From an uncultured Mailhella sp. (GTDB lineage Bacteria > Desulfobacterota > Desulfovibrionia > Desulfovibrionales > Desulfovibrionaceae), in the NCBI RefSeq assembly GCF_905187505.1, contig NZ_CAJJIC010000047.1, forward strand, positions 1 through 15,006: a stretch of 15,006 bases of DNA, written 5' to 3'. This document shows, one piece after another, positions 1 through 6,692 of the stretch (its first letter is position 1; the number at the start of each line of letters is the position of its first letter). The notes beneath the pieces were generated by a model. It had not been told where the DNA came from, searched no databases, and saw nothing but the letters and a program-made list of their open reading frames with translations. Both the position numbers and the translations under genes were made by a program.

Positions 1-15
1 ATTGCTTCTCGGGAA

Positions 16-43
16 TTGATAGGGTAAGCTCACTTCATATTAT
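16..43 (+). promoter_or_regulatory. Probable sigma70-type promoter of the TetR gene
   Basis: A TTGATA box (16-21) and a TATTAT box (38-43) are separated by 16 bases; each matches 5 of 6 consensus positions. The region is far more AT-rich than the surrounding coding DNA. Transcription would start near base 50, giving a short leader with GAGGA at 62-66 ahead of the ATG at 74. Recognised by pattern only. Confidence 0.55.
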
Positions 44-53
44 TTAATTCTAT

Positions 54-63
54 TCAATATTGA
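54..63. promoter_or_regulatory. Perfect 10-base palindrome TCAATATTGA, possible autoregulatory operator
   Basis: TCAATATTGA (54-63) is its own reverse complement. It lies between the predicted -10 box and the ribosome binding site of the TetR-family gene, where many such regulators bind to repress themselves. It is shorter than most TetR operators and sits in AT-rich DNA, so chance is possible. The operator role is inferred from position. Confidence 0.25.
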
Positions 64-73
64 GGAACGCTAC

Positions 74-895
74 ATGGCCAGAAAAGCCGCAGAAGATGTC
101 GCCGCGAAGCCTGTCAAAAAGACGCGCGCCTATCACTCTCCCCGCAGGAAGGAGCAGGCAAATGTGACGAAAGCCCGCATTGTCGCGGCCGCCATGCAGC
201 TCATGAAGGAAAAGGGCTATGCGGACATGACGCTGGAGTCCATAGCCCGCGAGGCCGGCGTGGCGCCGCAGACCGTCTATGCCGTGTGCGGCTCGAAGAA
301 GGGCGTTCTCGCGGCCATTCTGGAAACCACCGTGGAGGCCAAGAAGTATGACAAGCTGCGCGACTCCATTCCCCAGATCATGACGGGCAAGGAGCGCGTG
401 CGCGAGATAGGCCATTTCATGTCGGTGCTCATGGAAGACGCCATGCCCGTGTTCGACATCATCCGCGGCATGAGCGTGCTGTCGCCGGAGTTTGCCGAGC
501 AGGAATACGATCAGAGCATGATGCTTCTGGAAAAATGCCGCAAGTCCGTGCACAAGATGGCCGAAGACGGCATGCTTCGTCCCGGTCTTTCCGAAGAGCG
601 TGCGGCGGAGCTGTACTGGAGCATCAGCACTCCCGGCATGCACAGGCGTCTTACCAAGATGCTCAACTGGTCGTCGGAAGAGTATGCCGCCTGGGTTTCC
701 TATCTTATAGGAGTCACGCTTCTGGACTGGGATTCTCCCATGCCCTTCCTTAATGAAGGACCGAGAAAGAGCGGGCTGGCCTGCCTGAAGCGGAAGAGCG
801 CAGAGGAAAAGGAAGAGAGCGTCTCCGTCGGGGAAGATGATGATGCCGGGAAGGAACCCGCTCCCAGAACCCGACGCCGCCTGAAGGCCTCATGA
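74..895 (+). CDS. TetR/AcrR-family transcriptional regulator
   Basis: DNA-binding one-component regulator of 273 residues. The N-terminal tetR-type domain covers roughly residues 30-80, with the helix-turn-helix around 54-73 (LESIAREAGVAPQTVYAVCG). The rest is helical and should form the ligand-binding and dimerisation domain. Both ends are unusual: a basic leader of about 30 residues precedes the domain, and a charged tail from about residue 235 ends in an Arg-rich stretch (RTRRRLKAS). It is therefore longer than the usual 190-220 residues. The ATG at 74 is preceded by GAGGA (62-66). The next gene in the same direction, 278 bases on, is a MATE exporter, so the likely job is drug- or metabolite-responsive control of that pump and of itself. 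The family is clear; ligand and target are inferred. Confidence 0.92.
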   Translation: MARKAAEDVAAKPVKKTRAYHSPRRKEQANVTKARIVAAAMQLMKEKGYADMTLESIAREAGVAPQTVYAVCGSKKGVLAAILETTVEAKKYDKLRDSIPQIMTGKERVREIGHFMSVLMEDAMPVFDIIRGMSVLSPEFAEQEYDQSMMLLEKCRKSVHKMAEDGMLRPGLSEERAAELYWSISTPGMHRRLTKMLNWSSEEYAAWVSYLIGVTLLDWDSPMPFLNEGPRKSGLACLKRKSAEEKEESVSVGEDDDAGKEPAPRTRRRLKAS

Positions 896-980
896 GAGAA
901 AAGGGAAAAGAAGACGCTTGCCTTTATGCTCCGACTTTGTGAATATACGCCCCGGCGTTGATTTGATTCGCGCTTTTTCT

Positions 981-1011
981 TTGTGTCGCCTTTTGCTTGT
1001 GCGACTATAGT
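981..1011 (+). promoter_or_regulatory. Weak candidate promoter ahead of the MATE gene
   Basis: TATAGT (1006-1011) matches the -10 consensus at 5 of 6 positions, but the best upstream box, TTGTGT (981-986), matches only 3 of 6 and the spacer is 19 bases. The 278-base gap between the TetR gene and the transporter suggests separate transcription, and this is the best box I can find in it. Confidence 0.25.
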
Positions 1012-1132
1012 TCATCATTGTTTCTGAAGGGTTGCGGCCGCATTTCGCGGTCGCCGGTCAATTCCGTCGAAAAAAGGAGCCTTCCGGCGCTTTTGGGGTG
1101 CGGGATTTTTGGCGTCGACGCGTCGTCTCATG

Positions 1133-1148
1133 CGTCGGCGTGCCGACG
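1133..1148. promoter_or_regulatory. 16-base inverted repeat upstream of the MATE gene, candidate TetR operator
   Basis: CGTCGGC (1133-1139) and GCCGACG (1142-1148) are exact reverse complements separated by two bases, CGTCGGCGTGCCGACG overall. It ends 25 bases before the ATG at 1174. Size and symmetry suit a TetR-family dimer, and a regulator of that family is encoded just upstream. In RNA it could instead form a leader hairpin. Binding is inferred. Confidence 0.4.
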
Positions 1149-1173
1149 GCGTTTCAGAACTTCGGGGGAAATT

Positions 1174-2580
1174 ATGAGTCAGAGTCAGAATGCCAACGAG
1201 ATGGGAACGAAGGGCGTCGGACGCCTTCTTCTCGAGTATTCCATTCCTGCCATTCTGGGCATGGTCGTCGTAGCCCTCAACCAGATCATATCAAGCATCT
1301 TCATCGGGTACGGCGTCGGGCATCTCGCCCTTGCGGCCATGGCTGTCACCTTTCCCATAGTGAACCTGCTCATGGCGTTCTGCCAGCTCGTCGCCGTGGG
1401 CTGCGCCGCGCTCTGCTCCATTGAACTCGGCCGCAAGGACATGGACAAGGCCCGCAGCATGCTGGGGCATTCCGTGCTGCTTGAAATTTTTTTCGGTGTG
1501 CTCTTCGGTCTGGCGTTCTGGCTCTTTCTTGATCCGCTGCTCATGTTCTTCGGAGCGAGCGGCGAGACGCTGCATCTGGCCCATGAGTTCATGGTGCCCC
1601 TGATCCTGCTTTCGCCTCTCGGCTTCCTCATGCTCGGCTTCAACTATCTCGTGCGCGCCACGGGATATCCCAAGACGGCCATGATGACGGCCCTTTTGTC
1701 CTCCCTCGGCATCGTCGTGTTCTCTCCCATCTTCATTTACTGGTGGAAGTGGGGAATGTACGGCGCGGCCTGGGCGCAGATCGCCGGTCAGGCCATGTCG
1801 GTCCTGTGGCTTGTGGCGCATTTTTGCCGCAAGAGTTCGCTCATTCACTTCCAGAAGGACATCTGGAAGCTGAAGTGGGAGGCCATGCGCAAGATCGTGG
1901 CCATAGGCATGGCGCCCTTCCTCATCAACTTCTGCGGCTGCATCGTGGTCGTGCTCATCAACCGTGCTCTTCAGGATCACGGAGGCGATCTCGCCATAGG
2001 TGCGTTCGGCATCGTCAACCGGCTGCTCATGCTCTTTGCCATGAGCGTCATCGGTCTCGGTCAGGGCATGCAGCCCATCATCGGCTTCAACTTCGGCGCC
2101 AAGCGTCCCGACCGCGTGCGTCAGGCTCTCAAGTACGGCATGCTCAGCGCCACGGTCATTACTGCCGCGGGCATGTTCGGCTCGTGGTTCTTCCCTGAAT
2201 TTCTGGTGCGCATCTTCACCGATCACGGACCTCTCGTCGAAGTCTCCGCAAAGGCTTTGCGCATCATGGGCGGCCTGTTCATCTTCGTGGGACCGCAGAT
2301 CATCATAGGCACCTATTTCCAGTCCATAGGTCAGGCCAAGATCGCCAGCATCGTGTCGCTGTGCCGTCAGATGATATGTCTCGTGCCCGCTCTTCTGGTG
2401 ATGCCCGCCATCTTCGGACTCGACGGCGTGTGGCTGAGCATTCCTCTGGCCGACTTCACCGGCTGCATGGTGGCCTTCTTCTTCCTCAGGCTCGCGCTTC
2501 GCGCCGAAGACAATCCGTGCATGCAGGGAGACCCCGAGTGCAAGCCGCCGTCCAAGTTCTTCAAGCCCAAGCAGTTCTAA
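1174..2580 (+). CDS. MATE-family multidrug/metabolite efflux transporter
   Basis: Integral inner-membrane antiporter of 468 residues that should export drugs, dyes or metabolites in exchange for Na+ or H+. The protein is a succession of about 12 hydrophobic helices in two similar halves. MATE-like features include the N-terminal GRLLLEYSIPAILGMVVVAL segment and, near the middle, GQGMQPIIGFNFGAKRPDRV, a conserved loop type of this family. The ATG at 1174 is chosen over a TTG at 997: it has GGGGGAA just upstream, and the first 59 residues of the longer frame do not look like MATE sequence. The TetR-family gene upstream is the likely regulator. The C-terminus (KPPSKFFKPKQF) is a short basic cytoplasmic tail. 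Substrate is unknown; it could equally be assigned to the NorM or DinF branches. Confidence 0.92.
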   Translation: MSQSQNANEMGTKGVGRLLLEYSIPAILGMVVVALNQIISSIFIGYGVGHLALAAMAVTFPIVNLLMAFCQLVAVGCAALCSIELGRKDMDKARSMLGHSVLLEIFFGVLFGLAFWLFLDPLLMFFGASGETLHLAHEFMVPLILLSPLGFLMLGFNYLVRATGYPKTAMMTALLSSLGIVVFSPIFIYWWKWGMYGAAWAQIAGQAMSVLWLVAHFCRKSSLIHFQKDIWKLKWEAMRKIVAIGMAPFLINFCGCIVVVLINRALQDHGGDLAIGAFGIVNRLLMLFAMSVIGLGQGMQPIIGFNFGAKRPDRVRQALKYGMLSATVITAAGMFGSWFFPEFLVRIFTDHGPLVEVSAKALRIMGGLFIFVGPQIIIGTYFQSIGQAKIASIVSLCRQMICLVPALLVMPAIFGLDGVWLSIPLADFTGCMVAFFFLRLALRAEDNPCMQGDPECKPPSKFFKPKQF

Positions 2581-2620
2581 GAACGTTTTTCATGCATGAA
2601 GCGTCGTGACGGACGCAATG

Positions 2621-2654
2621 AAGGCCGCGCTTTCCTTCGGGAAGGCGCGGCCTT
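2621..2654. terminator. Strong hairpin with TTCG loop between convergent genes
   Basis: Bases 2621-2635 pair with 2640-2654 around a TTCG loop: 15 pairs, one of them T-G in the + strand RNA. It lies 40 bases past the MATE stop and 108 bases past the thiE stop, between convergent genes. Neither strand carries a T run after the stem, so it is not a textbook intrinsic terminator. A bidirectional stop or 3'-end stabiliser is likely. Confidence 0.55.
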
Positions 2655-2762
2655 GAATGTCATGGAGGCGTCGGAAGGTCCGTCGGGTCTCTTGGTGCGG
2701 AGGCGTCCCGGACGAAGATGCGGGGCACGGTCGCGGAGCGTTTGCGAAACGGGAGGGGCCGG

Positions 2763-3398
2763 TCAGTTCTCAAAGACGGACAGAAGATTGCGTGCCGCCT
2801 TTTCAGGGTCGGGAGCGGAACACAGTTCCGAGACCACGGCCAGACTGTGCGCCCCTGCGGCCACGACTTCGGCGGCGTTGTCCTTATGGATGCCGCCTAT
2901 GGCGACCAGGGTGAGGGGGGAATGCTCCCTCGCCCAGCGAAGACCGTCGAGACCCCAGGGTTCATGGGTGTCGGTTTTGGTGGGCGTGGCGAATATGGGG
3001 CTCACGCCTACGTAGTCGATGTCGAGCGATTCTGCGGCCAGCAGCTCTTCCCGTGTTTCCACGGAGAGTCCTACGATGGCGTCCGGCCCCATGAGGCGGC
3101 GGGCGTCTTCGGGCGGCAGGTCGCTTTGTCCCACGTGCAGGCCGGCTGCGCCCGAGGCAAGGGCTATGTCGGCTCTGTCGTTGATGATGAGCGGAATGCC
3201 TCGAGGTTGAAGTGCGGCGACAAGAGCGCGCGCAAGGGCAAGAAACTCGCGGCCTGAGGCCTGCTTTTCCCGAAGCTGCACGGCTCCGGTTCCTCCGCGC
3301 ACGGCGGCGAGCACCACATCCTCCAGACTGCGGCCGAGACAGAGTTCCCGGTCCGTGACGAGATAGACACGGTAGTCGGTATGCTTTCTCCAGTTCAT
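2763..3398 (-). CDS. thiE: Thiamine-phosphate synthase
   Basis: Joins 4-amino-5-hydroxymethyl-2-methylpyrimidine diphosphate to thiazole phosphate, giving thiamine phosphate, in the cytoplasm. It has 211 residues, the usual ThiE length, as a TIM barrel. Visible family motifs are QLREK (41-45), IINDR (71-75), GLHVGQSDLP (86-95), VGVSPIFATPTKTD (130-143) and AIGGI (166-170), in the expected order. The ATG at 3398 follows AAGGA on the - strand. The frame stays open much further upstream, but that extra sequence overlaps thiM in another frame and is unlike ThiE. thiM lies 193 bases upstream on the same strand, so the two probably act in thiazole salvage. No TPP riboswitch is visible in front of it. 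Identification is secure. Confidence 0.96.
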   Translation of the reverse strand: MNWRKHTDYRVYLVTDRELCLGRSLEDVVLAAVRGGTGAVQLREKQASGREFLALARALVAALQPRGIPLIINDRADIALASGAAGLHVGQSDLPPEDARRLMGPDAIVGLSVETREELLAAESLDIDYVGVSPIFATPTKTDTHEPWGLDGLRWAREHSPLTLVAIGGIHKDNAAEVVAAGAHSLAVVSELCSAPDPEKAARNLLSVFEN

Positions 3399-3415
3399 GG
3401 CATCCTTCGTGGAAA

Positions 3416-3528
3416 GCCCCGGCAGGGGCGTTTGTAATGACGGCGACGCAGGCCGGCAACGTTTTCCGAACCGGCCCGGCAGGCACGGCGGAGCCGCACT
3501 CCATGCCGCAGATGCCGAACGTTTCGGC
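3416..3528. other. thiM-thiE gap with small hairpins, no gene seen
   Basis: The 193-base gap between thiM and thiE (3399-3591) is long for one operon. It holds a 5-pair hairpin, GCCCC-GGCA-GGGGC (3416-3429), just before the thiE ribosome binding site, and an inverted repeat GCCGAA-CGT-TTCGGC (3514-3528). I see no convincing coding sequence in it and none of the conserved TPP-riboswitch segments. A thiE promoter or processing site is possible but not demonstrated. Confidence 0.3.
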
Positions 3529-3591
3529 GCAGAACATGAAGCGCGGCAACGCGTCGTTTTTGCGAAAGGGAGCGCCCGGGGAAGGAGCGGT

Positions 3592-4404
3592 CTACGCCTC
3601 GAGGCGGTGCACTCTTCTGGCCGCGTCTTCGGGGGCCAGCAGATAGAGTTCGTCCAGAAAGGCGGGGAGAAAACTTCCCGGTCCCATGGCTCGGGCTCCG
3701 GCCTTTTCGCCTGCCGAGGCCATGACGGCCATGGCTGCGGCTGCGGCCGTAAGGCTGTCCTTGCAGGCTGCGGCGTAGGCTCCGGTGACGGCAGAGGCCG
3801 AACAGCCCATGCCCGTGACGAGCGGCATGAGGGCAGAGCCGCCTTCCACCACGAGATCGGTTTTCCCGTCGGTGACAAGGTCGCGCACGCCGCTCACGCT
3901 CACCGTGCAGCCGAAGCGTTCCGCCAGAGCGTGTGCGGAGTCGAGTGCTTCGTCGCTGCTGTTGCGGCTGTCCACGCCCTTGGTGGCCACCTTGTCGGCA
4001 GAGCGGATTTCGGCGGCAAGAGCCATGATTTCCGAGGCGTTGCCGCGCAGAATGTCGGGCCGCACCGTGTCGAGCAGACGCAGGGCGGAGCGGGTGCGGA
4101 GGGACGAGGCTCCGGCTCCCACGGGATCGAGCACTACGGGTTTGCCCTTCTTCTTCATGAGCGTTCCGGCAAGCTCCATGCTGTCGATCCAGTGCGGGTC
4201 GAGCGTGCCTATGTTGAGCACAAGGGCGGAGTCGATGTTCGTGAGATCGTCCATTTCTTCGGCGGCGTGCGCCATGAGCGGTGAGGCATGGGCGGCGAGC
4301 AGGGCGTTGGCCGAAACCTGCATGACCACGAAGTTGGTGATGCTGTGCACGAGCGGCACGCTTTTGTACACGGCATGGATGGCGTTCAGGATATTCTCTT
4401 TCAT
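3592..4404 (-). CDS. thiM: Hydroxyethylthiazole kinase
   Basis: Phosphorylates 4-methyl-5-(2-hydroxyethyl)thiazole with ATP, the salvage route to the thiazole half of thiamine, and supplies the substrate of ThiE encoded downstream. The 270-residue length is typical. Family motifs are LVHSITNFVVMQ (18-29), VVLDPVGAGAS (90-100), GNASEIMAL (121-129), and TGMGCSASA (197-205) with the conserved Cys201 near the catalytic loop. The start is ATG at 4404, whose last bases overlap the maf stop (ATGA, 4401-4404), so translation is probably coupled to maf. Without that start the frame runs on upstream into antisense-like sequence. thiD, the usual third salvage gene, is not in the window. Confidence 0.96.
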   Translation of the reverse strand: MKENILNAIHAVYKSVPLVHSITNFVVMQVSANALLAAHASPLMAHAAEEMDDLTNIDSALVLNIGTLDPHWIDSMELAGTLMKKKGKPVVLDPVGAGASSLRTRSALRLLDTVRPDILRGNASEIMALAAEIRSADKVATKGVDSRNSSDEALDSAHALAERFGCTVSVSGVRDLVTDGKTDLVVEGGSALMPLVTGMGCSASAVTGAYAAACKDSLTAAAAAMAVMASAGEKAGARAMGPGSFLPAFLDELYLLAPEDAARRVHRLEA

Positions 4405-5042
4405 GAAAGCTCCCGGGAAAAGTCGTTCAGTCCGAGAACGCCGGCTTTGAGCAGACGTTCCAGCACGATGTCGAGAGGAAGGCCCACCACCGTGGACCAG
4501 GATCCCTTGAGGCCGCTGACGAGAAAGGCCCCTCCGTCCTGTATGCCGTAGGAACCGGCCTTGTCCAGAGGGTCGCCGCTGTCGGCATAGGCCTCGAGAA
4601 CGGAAAGAGGCCAGGGAGCGAAGGAGACTTCCGTCATGTCGTCGAAGCATTCCGCATGATCGTCCATGGCAAGGCAGCAGGAGGTCACCACCTCGTGCGT
4701 GCGGCCGGAAAGTCGGGAGAGCATGGCCACCGCGTCGTCCCGATCCTTCGGTTTTCCAAGAATGGAGGCTCCGTGCTCATCGCGCAGGATGACGATGGTG
4801 TCGGCCGAGAGCACGGCCGGACGATCCGTGCGCGAGGAAAGCGTGCCGAGCACGAAACGTGCCTTGGCCTCGGCACATCGCGCCGCATAGGCGCGGGGAT
4901 CTTCGCCGGGAAGGGGGCGCGGTTCAGGACAGGAGGCGGGCAGAACGTCGAAGCAAAGGCCCACGCCTTCAAGAAAGGCGCGGCGTCTCGGCGAGCCTGA
5001 AGCCAGAACGAGGGGGCGAAGCATGGTAAAGGCGCTTGTCAT
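4401..5042 (-). CDS. maf: Maf-family nucleoside triphosphate pyrophosphatase
   Basis: Cytoplasmic housecleaning enzyme that hydrolyses non-canonical or excess nucleoside triphosphates to monophosphates; Maf proteins have also been linked to septum inhibition. Visible motifs are ASGSPRRR (14-21, nucleotide-binding), SADTIV (79-84) with a conserved Asp, LGKPKD (95-100), LSGRTHEVVT (111-120) and DKAGSYGIQDGGA (160-172). The GSYGIQ form resembles the dTTP/UTP-specific group (YhdE type), but substrate cannot be settled by eye. At 213 residues it is slightly longer than usual. The start could be ATG 5042 or ATG 5024; neither has a strong ribosome binding site. It is first of the leftward maf-thiM-thiE set and diverges from argD. 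Confidence 0.92.
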   Translation of the reverse strand: MTSAFTMLRPLVLASGSPRRRAFLEGVGLCFDVLPASCPEPRPLPGEDPRAYAARCAEAKARFVLGTLSSRTDRPAVLSADTIVILRDEHGASILGKPKDRDDAVAMLSRLSGRTHEVVTSCCLAMDDHAECFDDMTEVSFAPWPLSVLEAYADSGDPLDKAGSYGIQDGGAFLVSGLKGSWSTVVGLPLDIVLERLLKAGVLGLNDFSRELS

Positions 5043-5215
5043 GAAAACATCCGTAAAAAAGTATGAAGGGTGCGCGGCAGTGCGCGAAAAGTCGCTCCCG
5101 CCCGGGCATGACGTGCGTGTTTTCCGCCGGGACGGAATGCGGGAATATTGTTTCGGAGCCGACTATCAGCTCCTCCCGCATAAAAAGCAATCCCGGGGGA
5201 GGGCAAAGGCCGCTC

Positions 5216-5244
5216 TTGGCTACTTTGCATTAATAGTATATGAT
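5216..5244 (+). promoter_or_regulatory. Probable sigma70-type promoter of argD
   Basis: TTGGCT (5216-5221) and TATGAT (5239-5244) are separated by exactly 17 bases, matching 4 of 6 and 5 of 6 consensus positions. They sit in a short AT-rich patch within the 269-base divergent region between maf and argD. Transcription would begin near 5251, leaving a leader of about 60 bases. I found no convincing ARG box and no equally good promoter for the leftward maf operon. Confidence 0.5.
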
Positions 5245-5311
5245 ACCCGCGTTCCTTGCGTCTGCGGTGTGGCGGCGCGGGAAAAAACAAGTTTCATGGG
5301 GAAATCAGACG

Positions 5312-6517
5312 ATGAGCGAAGCTTTCGAAAGACTGAAGGAAAGGGAAAAGGCCTTTATGTGCCGGACGTACTCGCGCTATCCGCTGGGCATAGTCCGAGG
5401 CAAGGGCGCCCGCCTCTGGGATGTGGACGGCAAGGAATATGTCGACCTTCTGGCCGGCATCGCCGTCATCGGTCTCGGCCACTGCAACGAGGAAATAGCC
5501 GAGGTCTTGGAAAGGCAGTCGCGAAAGCTCGTTCATGTGAGCAATCTTTTCTATCAGGAAGAACAGCTCGATTATGCCGAAAAGCTGCTTTCCACGAGTC
5601 ATGCGGGCAAGGTGTTCTTCTGCAACTCGGGTGCCGAGAGCAACGAGGCCGCCATCAAGATAGCGAGGCGCTATCAGCGCGTGGTGAAGGGGCGCGATGC
5701 CTGGGAAGTCATCACGCTCACGAACTGCTTCCACGGGCGCACTCTGGCCACGCTTGCCGCCACGGGCAAGCACACGGAAGGATTCGAGCCGGAAACGCCC
5801 GGTTTCGGCCGCGTGCCGTGGGGCGATCTTGACGCGCTGGAAAGGGCCATTAAGCCCACCACGGCGGCCGTGCTCTTTGAAGCCATTCAGGGCGAGGGCG
5901 GCATCATTCCCGTCACGCAGGAATATGCCGACGGCATCGTGGACATCTGCCGCCGTCACGGCGTGCTCGTCATGTGCGACGAAGTGCAGGCAGGCATGGG
6001 CCGCAGCGGAAAATGGTGGGGCTTCCAGAATTTCAGGCTTGAACCCGACGTGTTCACGAGCGCCAAGTCCATGGCCAACGGTCTGCCGCTCGGAGCCATG
6101 ATGGCCACCGATGAAGTGGCGCAGGGCTTTGACTACGGCAGCCACGCCACCACCTTCGGCGGCGGCGCGCTGGTGACGGCCGTGGGGCTCAAGGTCCTCG
6201 AGATCATGGAGCGCGACCATCTTGTGGAACGCGCCGCCGCTCTCGGCGATCGCGCCCGCGCCCGCTTCCGCGCCCTTGGCGAAAAGCTGCCCGGCGTGAT
6301 CCGCGACGTGCGCGGCATGGGACTTCTCATCGGCGTGGAGCTTGAGATGTCCGACGAGAAGGCAAAGGCGGTGTGGCTTGAGCTCATGTATCGCGGTTTC
6401 ATTCTCAACCTTACCTACGGTCCCACGCTTCGTCTTCTGCCTCCGCTCACCATCGACGAGGCCGATCTTGAAGCCTTTACCGAAACGCTGGAAGACGTGC
6501 TCCGTCGGATGGCGTAA
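5312..6517 (+). CDS. argD: Acetylornithine aminotransferase
   Basis: PLP-dependent class III aminotransferase of the arginine pathway: N-acetylglutamate semialdehyde plus glutamate gives N-acetylornithine. It may also serve as succinyldiaminopimelate aminotransferase, as in other bacteria. It has 401 residues, the standard length. Visible features are NSGAESNEAA (105-114, cofactor phosphate), FHGRT (140-144), EAIQGEGGI (190-198), CDEVQAGMGRSG (222-233, Asp223 facing the pyridine ring), the Schiff-base Lys252 in TSAKSMANGLPLGA, and HATTFGGGALV (278-288). The start is ATG 5312 with GGGGA at 5298-5302; the longer frame from 5240 lacks family sequence. It stands alone between a divergent promoter and its own terminator. 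The sequence strongly resembles Desulfovibrio ArgD as I remember it, which supports the taxonomic guess. Confidence 0.95.
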   Translation: MSEAFERLKEREKAFMCRTYSRYPLGIVRGKGARLWDVDGKEYVDLLAGIAVIGLGHCNEEIAEVLERQSRKLVHVSNLFYQEEQLDYAEKLLSTSHAGKVFFCNSGAESNEAAIKIARRYQRVVKGRDAWEVITLTNCFHGRTLATLAATGKHTEGFEPETPGFGRVPWGDLDALERAIKPTTAAVLFEAIQGEGGIIPVTQEYADGIVDICRRHGVLVMCDEVQAGMGRSGKWWGFQNFRLEPDVFTSAKSMANGLPLGAMMATDEVAQGFDYGSHATTFGGGALVTAVGLKVLEIMERDHLVERAAALGDRARARFRALGEKLPGVIRDVRGMGLLIGVELEMSDEKAKAVWLELMYRGFILNLTYGPTLRLLPPLTIDEADLEAFTETLEDVLRRMA

Positions 6518-6522
6518 TGTTC

Positions 6523-6549
6523 GCCCGGCCTTCGGGCCGGGCTTTTTTT
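6523..6549 (+). terminator. Intrinsic terminator of argD
   Basis: GCCCGGCC (6523-6530) and GGCCGGGC (6535-6542) form a perfect 8-pair GC stem closed by a TTCG loop, followed directly by seven T (6543-6549). It begins five bases past the argD stop. A textbook Rho-independent terminator that separates argD from the pyr cluster. Confidence 0.95.
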
Positions 6550-6574
6550 CGGCGCTTCCGGGAGGGAAGGGCAC

Positions 6575-6609
6575 CCGGATCCGGTCGGTTTCTGTCCTCA
6601 GAGGGACAG
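6575..6609. promoter_or_regulatory. Two dyads in the argD-pyrC gap, possible pyr control element
   Basis: CCGGATCCGG (6575-6584) is a perfect 10-base palindrome. Eight bases later CTGTCC (6592-6597) pairs with GGACAG (6604-6609) around a six-base loop. Both lie between the argD terminator and pyrC, in non-coding DNA. They could be operator or leader structure for the pyr cluster; the sequence alone does not say which. Confidence 0.3.
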
Positions 6610-6620
6610 GACTTTCAGTG

Positions 6621-6654
6621 GAACGTCCGCGAGGCGTCTTTGCCTCCGGCGTTC
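6621..6654 (+). promoter_or_regulatory. Extended hairpin in front of pyrC
   Basis: GAACGTC (6621-6627) pairs with GGCGTTC (6648-6654) including one T-G pair, then after a small internal loop GAGG (6631-6634) pairs with CCTC (6643-6646). It ends 38 bases before the pyrC ATG. A weak promoter-like pair, TTGCCT (6640-6645) and TAACAA (6664-6669) with an 18-base spacer, overlaps its right arm. Either an attenuator-like leader or an accident of GC-rich DNA. Confidence 0.3.
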
Positions 6655-6692
6655 TCCGCCCCGTAACAACAGAAACGCTCTGAGGAGTTTTC

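Noticed and set aside
997..1173. TTG start giving a 59-residue longer MATE protein
   Set aside because: The extra sequence is not MATE-like, and ATG 1174 has a usable ribosome binding site at the start of recognisable family sequence.
1291..2226. Long antisense open frame under the MATE gene
   Set aside because: His/Glu/Gly-rich composition typical of the complement of a GC-rich gene, no recognisable domain or ribosome binding site.
3399..3878. Long N-terminal extension of thiE on the - strand
   Set aside because: It overlaps thiM in a different frame and is Pro/Arg/Ser-rich shadow sequence; ThiE is complete from ATG 3398.
5060..5240. ARG box for ArgR control of argD
   Set aside because: The AT-rich patch at 5224-5245 does not match the symmetrical ARG consensus.
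6592..6609. PyrR-binding loop in the pyrC leader
   Set aside because: Only a short stretch resembles the consensus, and the characteristic antiterminator/terminator pair is not seen.
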